Of a stretch of 64,000 nucleotides of DNA, positions 41,764 through 52,569 are shown one piece after another (the stretch's first letter is position 1; each line of letters opens with the position of its first letter). The position numbers were made by a program, and so were the translations under genes. The notes beneath the pieces were generated by a model. The model had not been told where the DNA came from and ran no database searches. It worked only from the letters and a program-made list of their open reading frames with translations. The DNA comes from an uncultured Alcaligenaceae bacterium (GTDB lineage Bacteria > Pseudomonadota > Gammaproteobacteria > Burkholderiales > Burkholderiaceae_B): NCBI GenBank assembly GCA_937908115.1, contig CALEQZ010000032.1, positions 102,085 through 166,084 on the forward strand. The letters run 5' to 3'.

Positions 41764-44634
41764 ATGCCCGAAGCCACCCATGCCGCCATGTCCCGAGCCG
41801 ATCTTGCCCCTGCCCTGGCCTGGTCGGGTTATCTGCGCCGCCTGGTCGATGCGCGCCCGCAGTGGGGGCAGTGGCTGGAACAAGCTGCCGCCTGCCCCGT
41901 GACCGCCCAGGCGCTGCAGGCGTGGCACGACGAGCTGGTCTCGGAAATGGCTGCCGGCGCGTCGGCAAGCGGCGGATCCGCCCTGCCCGTGGCCGACGCC
42001 CGCGCGGTGCTGCGCCGGCTGCGCGAGCGGGTCTTTTGCACGCTGTTGGCGCGCGACGTGGGCGGCTTGGCGCCGCTGGAGGAAGTCGTGGGCGCGATGA
42101 CGGCGCTGGCCGACCATGCCGTGGCGACCGCGTATGCCGCGGTGGCGGCCGACCTGGCTGCCGCGCACGGCATCCCCCGCGATCCGGCCAGCGGCCTGCC
42201 GCAGGAGATGCTGATCCTGGGCATGGGCAAGCTCGGCGGCTGCGAGCTGAACGTGTCCTCGGACATCGACCTCATCATGCTCTACGGCGAGGAAGGCGAA
42301 ACCGAAGGCCCCCGTCGCATCAGCCATCACGAGTTCTATTGCCGCCTGACCAGCCGCATGATGCCGGTGCTGTCTGAGCGCGACGTCCATGGCCAGGTGT
42401 TCCGCACCGACCTGCGCCTGCGTCCGGACGGCGACGCCGGCCCGCCTGCCTGGAGCCTGGATGCCCTGGAAACCTACCTGGTTGCGCAAGGCCGAGAATG
42501 GGAACGCTACGCCTGGCTGAAGGCCCGCCCGCTGCCGGCCCAGGCTTTCCCTGGCAGCGACCCGTCCGCACAGATCAGGCAATTGGAAAGCCTGCGCGTG
42601 CCCTTCGTGTACCGCAAGTATTTCGACTTCGACGCGCTGGCGGCCTTGCGCGCGTTGCGCGAGCGCATCCGCCAGGACTGGCAGCGGCGCGCGCTGGCGC
42701 GCACCGGGGTGGACAGCGCCAACAACATCAAATTGGGGGACGGCGGCATACGCGAAGTCGAGTTCGTGGTGCAGCTGTCCCAACTCGTGCGCGGCGGGCG
42801 CATGCCGTCGCTGCAGGTGCGCGGACTGCTGCAGGCGTTGCACGCCGAGCGCGACGCCGGGCTGCTGCCGGCGACCGACGCCCAGCGCCTGGAAGACGCC
42901 TACCGCTTCCTGCGGCGCACCGAGCACATGCTGCAGTACCGCGAAGACGAACAAACGCACCTGCTGCCGCACGACCCGGACCAGCGTGCCGGGCTTGCGC
43001 AGGCCATGGGCATGGACCTGGCGCAGTTCGACCGCACTTTGGCCGACCACCGCGCCTTCGTGCACGAAGTGTTCCGCGATGCCTTCCGACTGGCCGGCAT
43101 GGGCGATGACGAACCCGGGCGCATGCATGCCGTCGGCTGTCCTGCCGGCGGCGCGGACGCGCCTGCCCAGCTTGCCGCGCTGATCGAGCAAACCTATGGC
43201 GACGCGGCCGAGCCGCTGATGCAGCGTGCCGAATCGCTGCTGGCCAGCCACCGGGTGCGCAGCCTGCCCGAGACCAGCCGCCGCCGGCTCGAGGCCCTGC
43301 TGCCCGCTGCGGTGCAGGCCGCCAGCCGGACACAGGCGCCGCAGCAGGCGGCGGTGCGGCTGTTCGACCTGATCGAGCAGATCGCCCAGCGCAGTGCCTA
43401 CCTGGCGCTATTGGCCGAGTATCCCGATACGCTCGCGCGCGTGGCCCGCATGATGGCTGCCAGCCCCTGGGCCGCGCAATACCTGACGCAGCACCCCCTG
43501 CTGCTGGACGGGTTGATCGACTGGCGCACGCTGTTCGAGCCCGTCGACCTGGGACAGGTCGCCGCCCAGCTCACCGCCGACCTGGACGCTTGCGTGCTGC
43601 CCGACGGCCAGCCCGACATCGAGAAGCAGATGAACCTGATGCGCGACGTACAGCGCCAGGTCAGCTTCCAGCTGCTGGCCCAGGACCTGGAAGGCCAGCT
43701 GACCGTCGAAGGCCTGGCCGACCAACTCTCGGCCCTGGCCGACGTGCTGCTGGAAGAAACCATCCGGCGTGCCTGGCCGCTGGTGCAAAAGCGCGGCACC
43801 GTGGCGGCGCAGTCTGCCAGCCTGGCCGAGGCGCGGCGGACGCTGCCGGCGCCGCGCTTTGCCGTCATCGCCTATGGCAAGCTGGGTGGCAAGGAACTCG
43901 GCTACGTCTCGGACCTGGACCTGGTCTTCCTGTTTGAGGACGATCGCGAAGACGCCGCCGAGATCTACGCCAAGCTCGGCCGGCGCATGACCTCTTGGCT
44001 ATCGACGATGACCTCCTCCGGGCGCCTGTACGAAGTCGACCTACGCCTGCGCCCGGACGGTGACGCGGGGCTGCTCGCGGTATCCGTCGAAGCCTTCGCC
44101 CAATACCAGCGCCAGCATGCCTGGCAGTGGGAGCACCAGGCGCTGACGCGGGCCCGGTTCGCTGCCGGCGACCCGGAAATCGGCAAGAAATTTGAGCAAA
44201 TCCGCCGCGAAGTGCTGCTCGCCCCGCGCGATGCGCTGGCCCTGGCCACGGAGGTACGCGCCATGCGGGAGAAAATCCGCGCCGGCCACCCCAATACGAG
44301 TGGCGACTTCGACCTCAAGCACGACGACGGCGGCATGGTCGACGTGGAGTTCGTCACGCAGTACCTGGTGCTCAGCCACGCGCACGAACACCCGCAGCTG
44401 GCCGAGAACCTGGGCAACATCAAGCTGCTGGGCATGTTCGCCGAAGCGGGCATCCTGCCCGCCGAGCTCGCCCGGCGCGCCGCCGACGCCTACCGCACCT
44501 TGCGCCGGGAGCAGCACCGGTTGAGGCTGCAAGGCGCCGAAAAGGCACGCGTGCCGCAGGCCCAGCTGACCGCCGAGCGCGCCGCGGTGCGCGAACTCTG
44601 GGAAACGGTGCTGGGACCGCGGGGGCAGGCGTAG
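41764..44634 (+). CDS. glnE: Glutamine synthetase adenylyltransferase/deadenylase
   Basis: A 956-residue two-domain nucleotidyltransferase that adds and removes AMP on glutamine synthetase in response to PII signalling. The deadenylase half carries GMGKLGGCELNVSSDIDL (about 152-170), the adenylylase half AYGKLGGKELGYVSDLDL (about 700-718); both keep the metal-binding DxD (DID and DLD). GlnD-type middle sequence DGGIREVEFVVQL and its counterpart DGGMVDVEFVTQYL follow each. ATG 41764 was chosen as the family-like start; ATG 41788 is also possible and the frame is open to 41707. Divergent from yhdP. Confidence 0.94.
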   Translation: MPEATHAAMSRADLAPALAWSGYLRRLVDARPQWGQWLEQAAACPVTAQALQAWHDELVSEMAAGASASGGSALPVADARAVLRRLRERVFCTLLARDVGGLAPLEEVVGAMTALADHAVATAYAAVAADLAAAHGIPRDPASGLPQEMLILGMGKLGGCELNVSSDIDLIMLYGEEGETEGPRRISHHEFYCRLTSRMMPVLSERDVHGQVFRTDLRLRPDGDAGPPAWSLDALETYLVAQGREWERYAWLKARPLPAQAFPGSDPSAQIRQLESLRVPFVYRKYFDFDALAALRALRERIRQDWQRRALARTGVDSANNIKLGDGGIREVEFVVQLSQLVRGGRMPSLQVRGLLQALHAERDAGLLPATDAQRLEDAYRFLRRTEHMLQYREDEQTHLLPHDPDQRAGLAQAMGMDLAQFDRTLADHRAFVHEVFRDAFRLAGMGDDEPGRMHAVGCPAGGADAPAQLAALIEQTYGDAAEPLMQRAESLLASHRVRSLPETSRRRLEALLPAAVQAASRTQAPQQAAVRLFDLIEQIAQRSAYLALLAEYPDTLARVARMMAASPWAAQYLTQHPLLLDGLIDWRTLFEPVDLGQVAAQLTADLDACVLPDGQPDIEKQMNLMRDVQRQVSFQLLAQDLEGQLTVEGLADQLSALADVLLEETIRRAWPLVQKRGTVAAQSASLAEARRTLPAPRFAVIAYGKLGGKELGYVSDLDLVFLFEDDREDAAEIYAKLGRRMTSWLSTMTSSGRLYEVDLRLRPDGDAGLLAVSVEAFAQYQRQHAWQWEHQALTRARFAAGDPEIGKKFEQIRREVLLAPRDALALATEVRAMREKIRAGHPNTSGDFDLKHDDGGMVDVEFVTQYLVLSHAHEHPQLAENLGNIKLLGMFAEAGILPAELARRAADAYRTLRREQHRLRLQGAEKARVPQAQLTAERAAVRELWETVLGPRGQA

Positions 44635-44715
44635 CCCGCGCCCGGATCGAACACGATGGCTGCCACCGTGCCGCCTGGCTTAAAATCTACGCAAAAGCGT
44701 CAAACCGGATCCGCC

Positions 44716-45387
44716 ATGAACCAGCCCTCCCCCGTGCAACGCCCCAAGCTCACCCTGCCCGAAGGGCACAGCAAGGTGCTGCTGCACTCGTGCTGCGCGC
44801 CCTGTTCCGGCGAGGTCATGGAAGCGATGCTCGCTTCCGGCATCCAATATTCGATCTTCTTCTACAACCCCAACATCCATCCGGTGCGCGAATACGAAAT
44901 CCGCAAGCAGGAAAACATCCGCTTCGCGCAAAAGCATGGCATCGAGTTCATCGACGCCGATTACGACATGGACAACTGGTTCGACCGGGTCAAAGGCCTG
45001 GAAAACGAGCCCGAACGTGGCGCGCGCTGCACCGTCTGCTTCGACATGCGTTTTGAGCGCACGGCGCTCTACGCCTATGAGCACGGGTTCGACACCATCA
45101 CCAGCTCCCTGGGGATCTCGCGCTGGAAGAACATGGACCAGATCAACGATTGCGGCGTGCGCGCGGCCTCGCGCTACCCCGGCCTGGTCTACTGGACCTA
45201 CAACTGGCGCAAGGGTGGCGGCTCGCAGCGCATGATCGAGATCAGCAAGCGCGAAGGCTTTTACCAGCAGGAATACTGCGGCTGCGTCTACAGCCTGCGC
45301 GACACCAACCGCCACCGCCGCGCCCAGGGCCGCGAAAGGATCAAGATTGGCGTGAAGTTCTACGGCAAGGAAGAAGTCACGTTGTAA
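44716..45387 (+). CDS. queH: Epoxyqueuosine reductase QueH
   Basis: A 223-residue member of the QueH (formerly DUF208) family, which reduces epoxyqueuosine to queuosine at position 34 of GUN tRNAs, a non-homologous alternative to QueG. Metal-cluster cysteines are visible: LHSCCAPCSGE (about 27-32), RCTVCFDMRFER in the middle and EYCGCVYSL near the end. Start ATG 44716. It follows glnE by 81 bases on the same strand and has its own terminator at 45390-45424. Confidence 0.93.
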   Translation: MNQPSPVQRPKLTLPEGHSKVLLHSCCAPCSGEVMEAMLASGIQYSIFFYNPNIHPVREYEIRKQENIRFAQKHGIEFIDADYDMDNWFDRVKGLENEPERGARCTVCFDMRFERTALYAYEHGFDTITSSLGISRWKNMDQINDCGVRAASRYPGLVYWTYNWRKGGGSQRMIEISKREGFYQQEYCGCVYSLRDTNRHRRAQGRERIKIGVKFYGKEEVTL

Positions 45388-45389
45388 CC

Positions 45390-45424
45390 AAGGGAAGGCC
45401 GCCGCGAAGGCGGCCTTCCCTTTG
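45390..45424 (+). terminator. Terminator after queH
   Basis: A perfect 14 bp stem: 45390-45403 (AAGGGAAGGCCGCC) pairs with 45409-45422 around GCGAA. Only three T residues follow (TTTG), but the stem itself supplies A/T at its base. It may serve both strands, since the next gene is convergent. Confidence 0.85.
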
Positions 45425-45474
45425 CTGGGCCGGCACCCGGCGCGGACCGGACGCGGCACCGAAGGCGTGGCGGC

Positions 45475-46635
45475 TTAGCTGCGATGCACCTTAGGCGGGG
45501 TGCGCATGAGCGCCTCTCCGCCCGACGGCGTCACCAGCACCGGATACTCCAGCCGCATGCCACCGACCTCCGGCATGTACAAGTGCGTCCCCAACGCGAC
45601 GACCATGTTGGCCTGCAATGTGTCGGTGCTGCGCAGGTTCATGAATGGCCGGGTGCGGGCGCAAGTGCCCAGGCCGTGGCCGAAGGTCGGCAGGCAGTAC
45701 TGCTTCAGATCGTACCGCTCGAATACGTCTATGCCCTTTTGCACGACCTGGGGCACCGGAACACCCGGGCGTAGGTTATCCATCATGGTCCGGACGACCT
45801 CCTCCCAGCAATCGATCAGCTTTTGCTGGACGGCCGACGGCTTGCCGTGGAAAACAGGAACCGATGCGTCGGCCAGGTATAGATCGATCATGGGATGCAG
45901 GTCCAGGATGATGAACTCATTGTCCTGGATGAGCTTGTCGGTGGCCTGCTGGGTCACGCCATGCAGGTAGCCGGTGCGCACGCCCGAGCCGACCTCCGTG
46001 CCCCCGGTCAACGCCCAGGCCCAGGTGCTACCGTGATCGCGGATGGCCTGTTCGATGACCCCGGCAACGTGGTTTTCGGTCACGCCGGTGCGAACGGCGG
46101 CCCGCCCGGCCTCGAAACCGATATCAGCCACGCGGGCAGCTGCCCGCAGGCGCTCCAGCTCGGCCGGCTCCTTGATGAGCATGATGTCATCGAGCAGGCC
46201 CACGCCGTTTTCTATGCTTGCGCCCGGCAGCAGCTCTTTCAGCTCCAGGTATTCGTTGGCGCACAGCATGCCTGGCGCAACCTGCGCAGCGCCGGGGTGT
46301 GCCAGGTCCACGCCGATGCGCCCGCCCTGCAGGCCCAGGTCCTTGAGCCGGTCTGCGATGGTGCGAGTGAAGTCCGAGAACGTGAACGGGGTGATATCCA
46401 CTTCCACGCCTTCCTGCCGCACCCGGCTGGCGTCCCACGCCCAATAGACGAAACGGCAGTCGCCATCGGCCGTGACGATCACCGCCCCGCGCCAGGGCAT
46501 GAACGCGCCAGCGAGGTAGTGCAGCCCGGCCTGGCGCGTGCCGACGTAGGCGTCAAAGCCCGCGGCCTTGACCGCCGCCGCCACGCGTTTGCGGCGTGCC
46601 TGGAAGTCGATGGGGGTAAACGATGCTTGTTGCAT
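45475..46635 (-). CDS. M24 family metallopeptidase (Xaa-Pro dipeptidase-like)
   Basis: A 386-residue pita-bread-fold protein. N-terminal creatinase-like domain (about 1-150), then an M24 domain. Candidate dimetal ligands: the two Asp of LDLHPMIDLYLAD (11 residues apart, the usual DxxxxxxxxxxD spacing), His in FGHGLG, Glu in MPEVGG and Glu in RLEYPV. The first Asp motif lacks the usual glycine-rich pattern, so the substrate may not be an Xaa-Pro peptide; creatinase-like or N-acyl hydrolases are possible. Start ATG 46635, 35 bases after the stop of the truncated Bug gene upstream. Confidence 0.85.
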   Translation of the reverse strand: MQQASFTPIDFQARRKRVAAAVKAAGFDAYVGTRQAGLHYLAGAFMPWRGAVIVTADGDCRFVYWAWDASRVRQEGVEVDITPFTFSDFTRTIADRLKDLGLQGGRIGVDLAHPGAAQVAPGMLCANEYLELKELLPGASIENGVGLLDDIMLIKEPAELERLRAAARVADIGFEAGRAAVRTGVTENHVAGVIEQAIRDHGSTWAWALTGGTEVGSGVRTGYLHGVTQQATDKLIQDNEFIILDLHPMIDLYLADASVPVFHGKPSAVQQKLIDCWEEVVRTMMDNLRPGVPVPQVVQKGIDVFERYDLKQYCLPTFGHGLGTCARTRPFMNLRSTDTLQANMVVALGTHLYMPEVGGMRLEYPVLVTPSGGEALMRTPPKVHRS

Positions 46636-46670
46636 GATCCGATATATCCTGATTTGCGGCAAACCCGCGC

Positions 46671-47420
46671 TCATTCCGGCGTGATGCCGGCGTCCTTGAT
46701 GATTTGCGCCGAAACGGCGACCTGCTCTTCGATGAACTTCTGGAACGCTTCCGGGGTGCTTGCCACCACCTGCAGGCCCGCATCCTTGAGCTGCTTCTCG
46801 ATCGCAGGATCACGCAGCGCGTCGTTGATGGCCTTGTTCAGCACCGCCAGCACATCCTTCGGAATGCCTGCCGGCCCGACGAAGCCATACCATGACCCGG
46901 CGCTGTAGCCCGGCACGCCAGCCTCCGAGATCGTCGGTACCTCTGGCAGCTCGGGCAGCCGCTGAGACGAGCCCGCGCCGGGCGCCACCAGCTGCCCTTC
47001 CCGGACGCGCGGCAGCGCCTGCGGGATGATGTCCATCAGCAACGTCACGCGGCCGGCCAGCAGATCGACGTAGGAGTTGCCCGAGCCTTTGTAGGGTACG
47101 TGGACCATCTTGATCCCGGCCATCTTGGCGAACTGCTCCATTGCCAGGTGCATGGACGATCCCGTGCCGCCGGAGGCGTAGACGATGGTATTGGGTGCCG
47201 CCTTGGCTTTGTCGATGAGCTCGCGCACGGTTTTCACGCCCAGGCTGGGATGAGCGACCAGCACCATGGGCGAGTTGACCGCTTGGGAAATCGCGGTGAA
47301 GTCGCGGATCGTGTCATACGGCACGTCCTTGTACAGGCTGGCATTGGCCGCGTGGTTGCCTGGGGTGGCGATGCCCAGCGTGTAGCCGTCCGGGGCCGAC
47401 TTGGCGACCATCGAGGAGCC
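46671..47420 (-). pseudogene. 5'-truncated Bug receptor gene
   Basis: Codes for about 249 residues of a Bug receptor beginning at SSMVAKSAPDGYTL, equivalent to about residue 76 of an intact copy. The signal peptide and the first ligand loop (VPxxPGG, VENxxGAxG) are missing, so any product could not reach the periplasm. The frame stays open upstream (to 47657) but there it is antisense to a lysR fragment and encodes nonsense. The rest, ending VSAQIIKDAGITPE, is undamaged, implying a recent deletion. The fusion point to lysR DNA lies within about 47412-47436. Confidence 0.85.
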
Positions 47421-47424
47421 GAGC

Positions 47425-47781
47425 ATGCACGACATGGAGCTGGTCCTGCCTGCACCGCCCAACGGGCTGCGCCAGCGCCTGGAAGAAGAAGCGGCGCAGC
47501 AAGGAGTCCGCCTGCGGGTCATTTTCGAGGCCGATTCGCTGGAGGCGCAGCTGGCAGTGCTGCGCAGGTATCCGTGCTGCGCGGTCTGGAGCGAGCACCT
47601 GGCCAAATTGGGCCGCCACCAGGACGAGTTCGGCGTGTGCACGATCATCGAACCCACCGTCCCCCGCTACGTCGTGCTACGCACGACTTCGCACCACCCG
47701 CTCACGCGCGCGACCCGTGAAGTCGCCTACCTGCTTCGGCAGTTGATCCGCCGCGCCCACGGCGCGGCGGCCACCCGGTAG
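47425..47781 (+). pseudogene. 3' remnant of a LysR-type regulator gene
   Basis: From about 47434 the frame reads ELVLPAPPNGLRQRLEEEA, then VIFEADSLEAQLAVLRR and a C-terminal VPRYVVLRTTSHHPLTRAT, which is the last about 115 residues of a LysR-type effector domain; the DNA-binding helix-turn-helix and dimer linker are gone. An ATG at 47425 or 47434 could be used, but the product would lack DNA binding. Originally this gene was divergent from the Bug gene that it now abuts. Confidence 0.78.
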
Positions 47782-47829
47782 CGGCGGCTGCCGGGCGGCC
47801 GGCAGCACGCAGGCCGCGGCGAGAGAAAG

Positions 47830-48801
47830 TCACTCGAGTTTCGCGCCGGACATATCGACCAGGGCCTTGAAGCGGCCGATCTCCTCGAGCACGAACCGGT
47901 CCAGCTCGTCCGGGGTGCGCAGCGGGCCGATCTGCACGCCCATGCCTTCGAGCTGCTTACGGATCTCGGGCTCTTGCAGGATGGCGTTGATCTCCTTGTT
48001 GAGCCGCTCGACGATGTCACGCGGGGTACCGGCATGGGCTGCCACGCCATACCAAGCCGCCGCGTACATCCCCTTGAGGCCGACCTCGTCGAAGGTCGGC
48101 ACATCGGGCAATTCGCTCAGGCGGCGGTCCGAGGCCACGGCCAACGCACGCAGGTTGCCGGCCTTGACCTGCGCCAACGAACCGGTATCGAGCATGAAAT
48201 CGAGCTTTTCACCCAGCAGGTCAGCGACAGCCGGCCCGCTGCCCTTGTATGGGATATGGGTGATCTCTATGCCCGCGCTCTGGATGAGCTGGGCGGCCGC
48301 CAGGTGCTGCGACGATCCCACCCCGGCCGAACCATAGTTGAGCTTGCCCGGATTGGCGCGCGCAAACGCCAGCAGGTCCTGCGCGGTCTTGAACGGCGAC
48401 TTGGCCGGCACCTCCAACACGTTGGGAATGGATCCGACAAACGCGACGTGCGAGAAGTCCTTGGCAGCGTCGTAGCCAGGATTGGCATACAGGTGCGGGT
48501 TGATCCCATGCGTGGAGCTGGTGGTCATCAGCAGCGTATAGCCGTCGGGCTGCTCCCTGACGAAGGCTGCCGTGCCGATGTTGCCGCCGGCGCCAGCCTT
48601 GTTTTCGACGACCACGGGCTGACCCAACCGCTCGCCCAGGCGCTTGGCCACGATGCGGCCGATGACGTCGGTCGCCCCACCCGGCGCCCAAGGCACGACC
48701 AAGCGGATCGGCCTGTCAGGGTACTGGGGCGACTGGGCGCCTGCCGGCGCGGCCAGCAGCAGGGAAACCGCGGCCATCAGTGGGCCTAGATACTTCTTCA
48801 T
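47830..48801 (-). CDS. Bug/TctC-family periplasmic solute receptor
   Basis: A 323-residue Bug receptor: signal peptide MKKYLGPLMAAVSLLLAAPAG with cleavage near AQS (about 23), YPDRPIRLVVPWAPGG, VENKAGAGGNIG and QPDGYTLLM. The ATG at 48801 is preceded by CAGGAG and was chosen over the open frame to 49011. It stands downstream of a long gap and convergent with the lysR remnant; it is probably monocistronic. Confidence 0.92.
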   Translation of the reverse strand: MKKYLGPLMAAVSLLLAAPAGAQSPQYPDRPIRLVVPWAPGGATDVIGRIVAKRLGERLGQPVVVENKAGAGGNIGTAAFVREQPDGYTLLMTTSSTHGINPHLYANPGYDAAKDFSHVAFVGSIPNVLEVPAKSPFKTAQDLLAFARANPGKLNYGSAGVGSSQHLAAAQLIQSAGIEITHIPYKGSGPAVADLLGEKLDFMLDTGSLAQVKAGNLRALAVASDRRLSELPDVPTFDEVGLKGMYAAAWYGVAAHAGTPRDIVERLNKEINAILQEPEIRKQLEGMGVQIGPLRTPDELDRFVLEEIGRFKALVDMSGAKLE

Positions 48802-49232
48802 TGCTACGACTCCTGGTAAGGGATGCAAACACACCGCACCGGACCCTGCCCGCACTTGCGCCCCGGGCCGGATCCGGCGTCCGGCCGCTGGATTGTCCCG
48901 GCAAAGGGGCTTGCTGTACAGGGCAATCGCCTTGTCCTCCGAGAGGAGTGCGGCGGATCCGCGACATCCCGTTCGCACGGCCGTGTCACACGCAGGACGG
49001 CCCGGTGCCACACCACCCTGCGGACGGGCGGCACGGGGCCGTCCGTGATCGGCACCGCGCCCTTCGGAACCTAGGCTGGCGCCGGGTGCCCAGCAGGCGC
49101 TTCCCGACCGGCAGTACGCCTGCCCGGGCCTCCGGGTGGCTCGCGACGGCGTCGGACGCGAGCTTACGGAATCCCCGGTACGCGGTGACCGCAGGAGACC
49201 CCTCGGACAGCCAGGGGCGCCCCCCTGACCGC
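48802..49232. other. 430-base intergenic region without a recognised gene
   Basis: Open frames exist on both strands, but none resembles a known protein and their composition is Arg/Pro-rich as expected of GC-rich noncoding DNA. A 12 bp palindrome GCCGGATCCGGC is at 48867-48878. It should contain the promoter of the Bug gene at 47830-48801. I see no tRNA, insertion-sequence end or obvious sRNA terminator within it. Confidence 0.4.
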
Positions 49233-49261
49233 AAAAAAACCGGGCCCCTTCCGGGGCCCGG
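49233..49261 (-). terminator. Rho-independent terminator of clpB
   Basis: Read on the - strand: CCGGGCCCC (49261-49253), a 4-base loop, GGGGCCCGG (49248-49240), then seven T residues (49239-49233). It lies 30 bases past the clpB stop codon. Confidence 0.93.
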
Positions 49262-49290
49262 CAGCCTTGCCTCGGGACCAGTTCGACGCC

Positions 49291-51885
<2,595 letters not shown>

Positions 51886-51925
51886 GATCTAGGCGGTCCT
51901 GGGGAGCGGTTGCTCGATGCTGGGA

Positions 51926-51953
51926 AGATGCGGGCGCGGCCCGGAATTTCAAG
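51926..51953 (-). promoter_or_regulatory. Sigma32 heat-shock promoter of clpB
   Basis: On the - strand CTTGAAA (51953-51947) matches the sigma32 -35 element, and CCGCATCT (51933-51926) matches the CCCCATnT -10 at seven of eight positions, separated by 13 bases. Its -10 element ends 41 bases before the clpB ATG. Confidence 0.8.
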
Positions 51954-52101
51954 CAAGCGGCGACAGGCGCCCCGCCAGGGCGGCTGCCCCGCTTCCTGCC
52001 GCCGGGCCCTGTCCGGCGCCCTGCGCGGTCGGTTACGATTGCGCCCATTGTCCACCCATGGCGCAGGCGGCGCTACGGCCTGCGCCTGCGCATTGCCGAC
52101 A

Positions 52102-52566
52102 TTGAGCCAGTTCGTCTTCGTCTACGGGACCCTGCGCCGCGGGGAGATCAACGACATCGCGCAGGCAGCTGCGCGCGCCGGCCTGCCTGAGCCCCGGCTG
52201 GCCGGCATGGCCACGGTGCCGGGCGTGCTGTACGACTTCGGGGATTGGCCGGGGCTGGCGCCCGAGGCCGGCGCCGCGCCCGTGGTGGGCGAAGTCTACG
52301 AAATCGACGACGCGCTGCTGCGCGTCCTGGACGGGATAGAGGAATACGAGCCGGGCCGCGAATGCCTGTTCGTGCGGCGGCAGGTAGCGGTGATGCTGCA
52401 GCCTGCGGCCGCGCAAGGCGCGACGGCCGGAGCACCACCGGAAAACGGAACGGGCCCGGCAAGCGGGCCCGTGCGGTGCTGGTATTACCCCATCGACCTG
52501 CGCCTGGCTGGCGGCGCGCGCCGCACCGAGGCGCGCGACTGGGTCGCCTATCGGCTCAGCCGCTAG
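52102..52566 (+). CDS. Gamma-glutamylcyclotransferase-like protein (YtfP/GGCT fold)
   Basis: A 154-residue GGCT-fold protein. The nucleotide- or substrate-binding opening FVFVYGTLRRGE is diagnostic, and the catalytic-type Glu lies in LDGIEEYEP. Relatives cleave gamma-glutamyl or gamma-glutamylamine bonds. No ATG precedes it: TTG at 52102 places the YGTL motif where expected, and TTG 52093 is an alternative. An Ala/Gly/Pro-rich insertion lies at about 100-120. It is convergent with aceB, with 3 bases between the stops. Confidence 0.8.
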   Translation: MSQFVFVYGTLRRGEINDIAQAAARAGLPEPRLAGMATVPGVLYDFGDWPGLAPEAGAAPVVGEVYEIDDALLRVLDGIEEYEPGRECLFVRRQVAVMLQPAAAQGATAGAPPENGTGPASGPVRCWYYPIDLRLAGGARRTEARDWVAYRLSR

Positions 52567-52569
52567 GAG

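Noticed and set aside
47425..47781. A short complete regulator gene
   Set aside because: It matches only the last third of a LysR effector domain, without DNA-binding part, and abuts a truncated gene; better read as a remnant.
48867..48878. 12 bp palindrome GCCGGATCCGGC
   Set aside because: GC-rich palindromes of this size are expected by chance here, and it has no promoter context.
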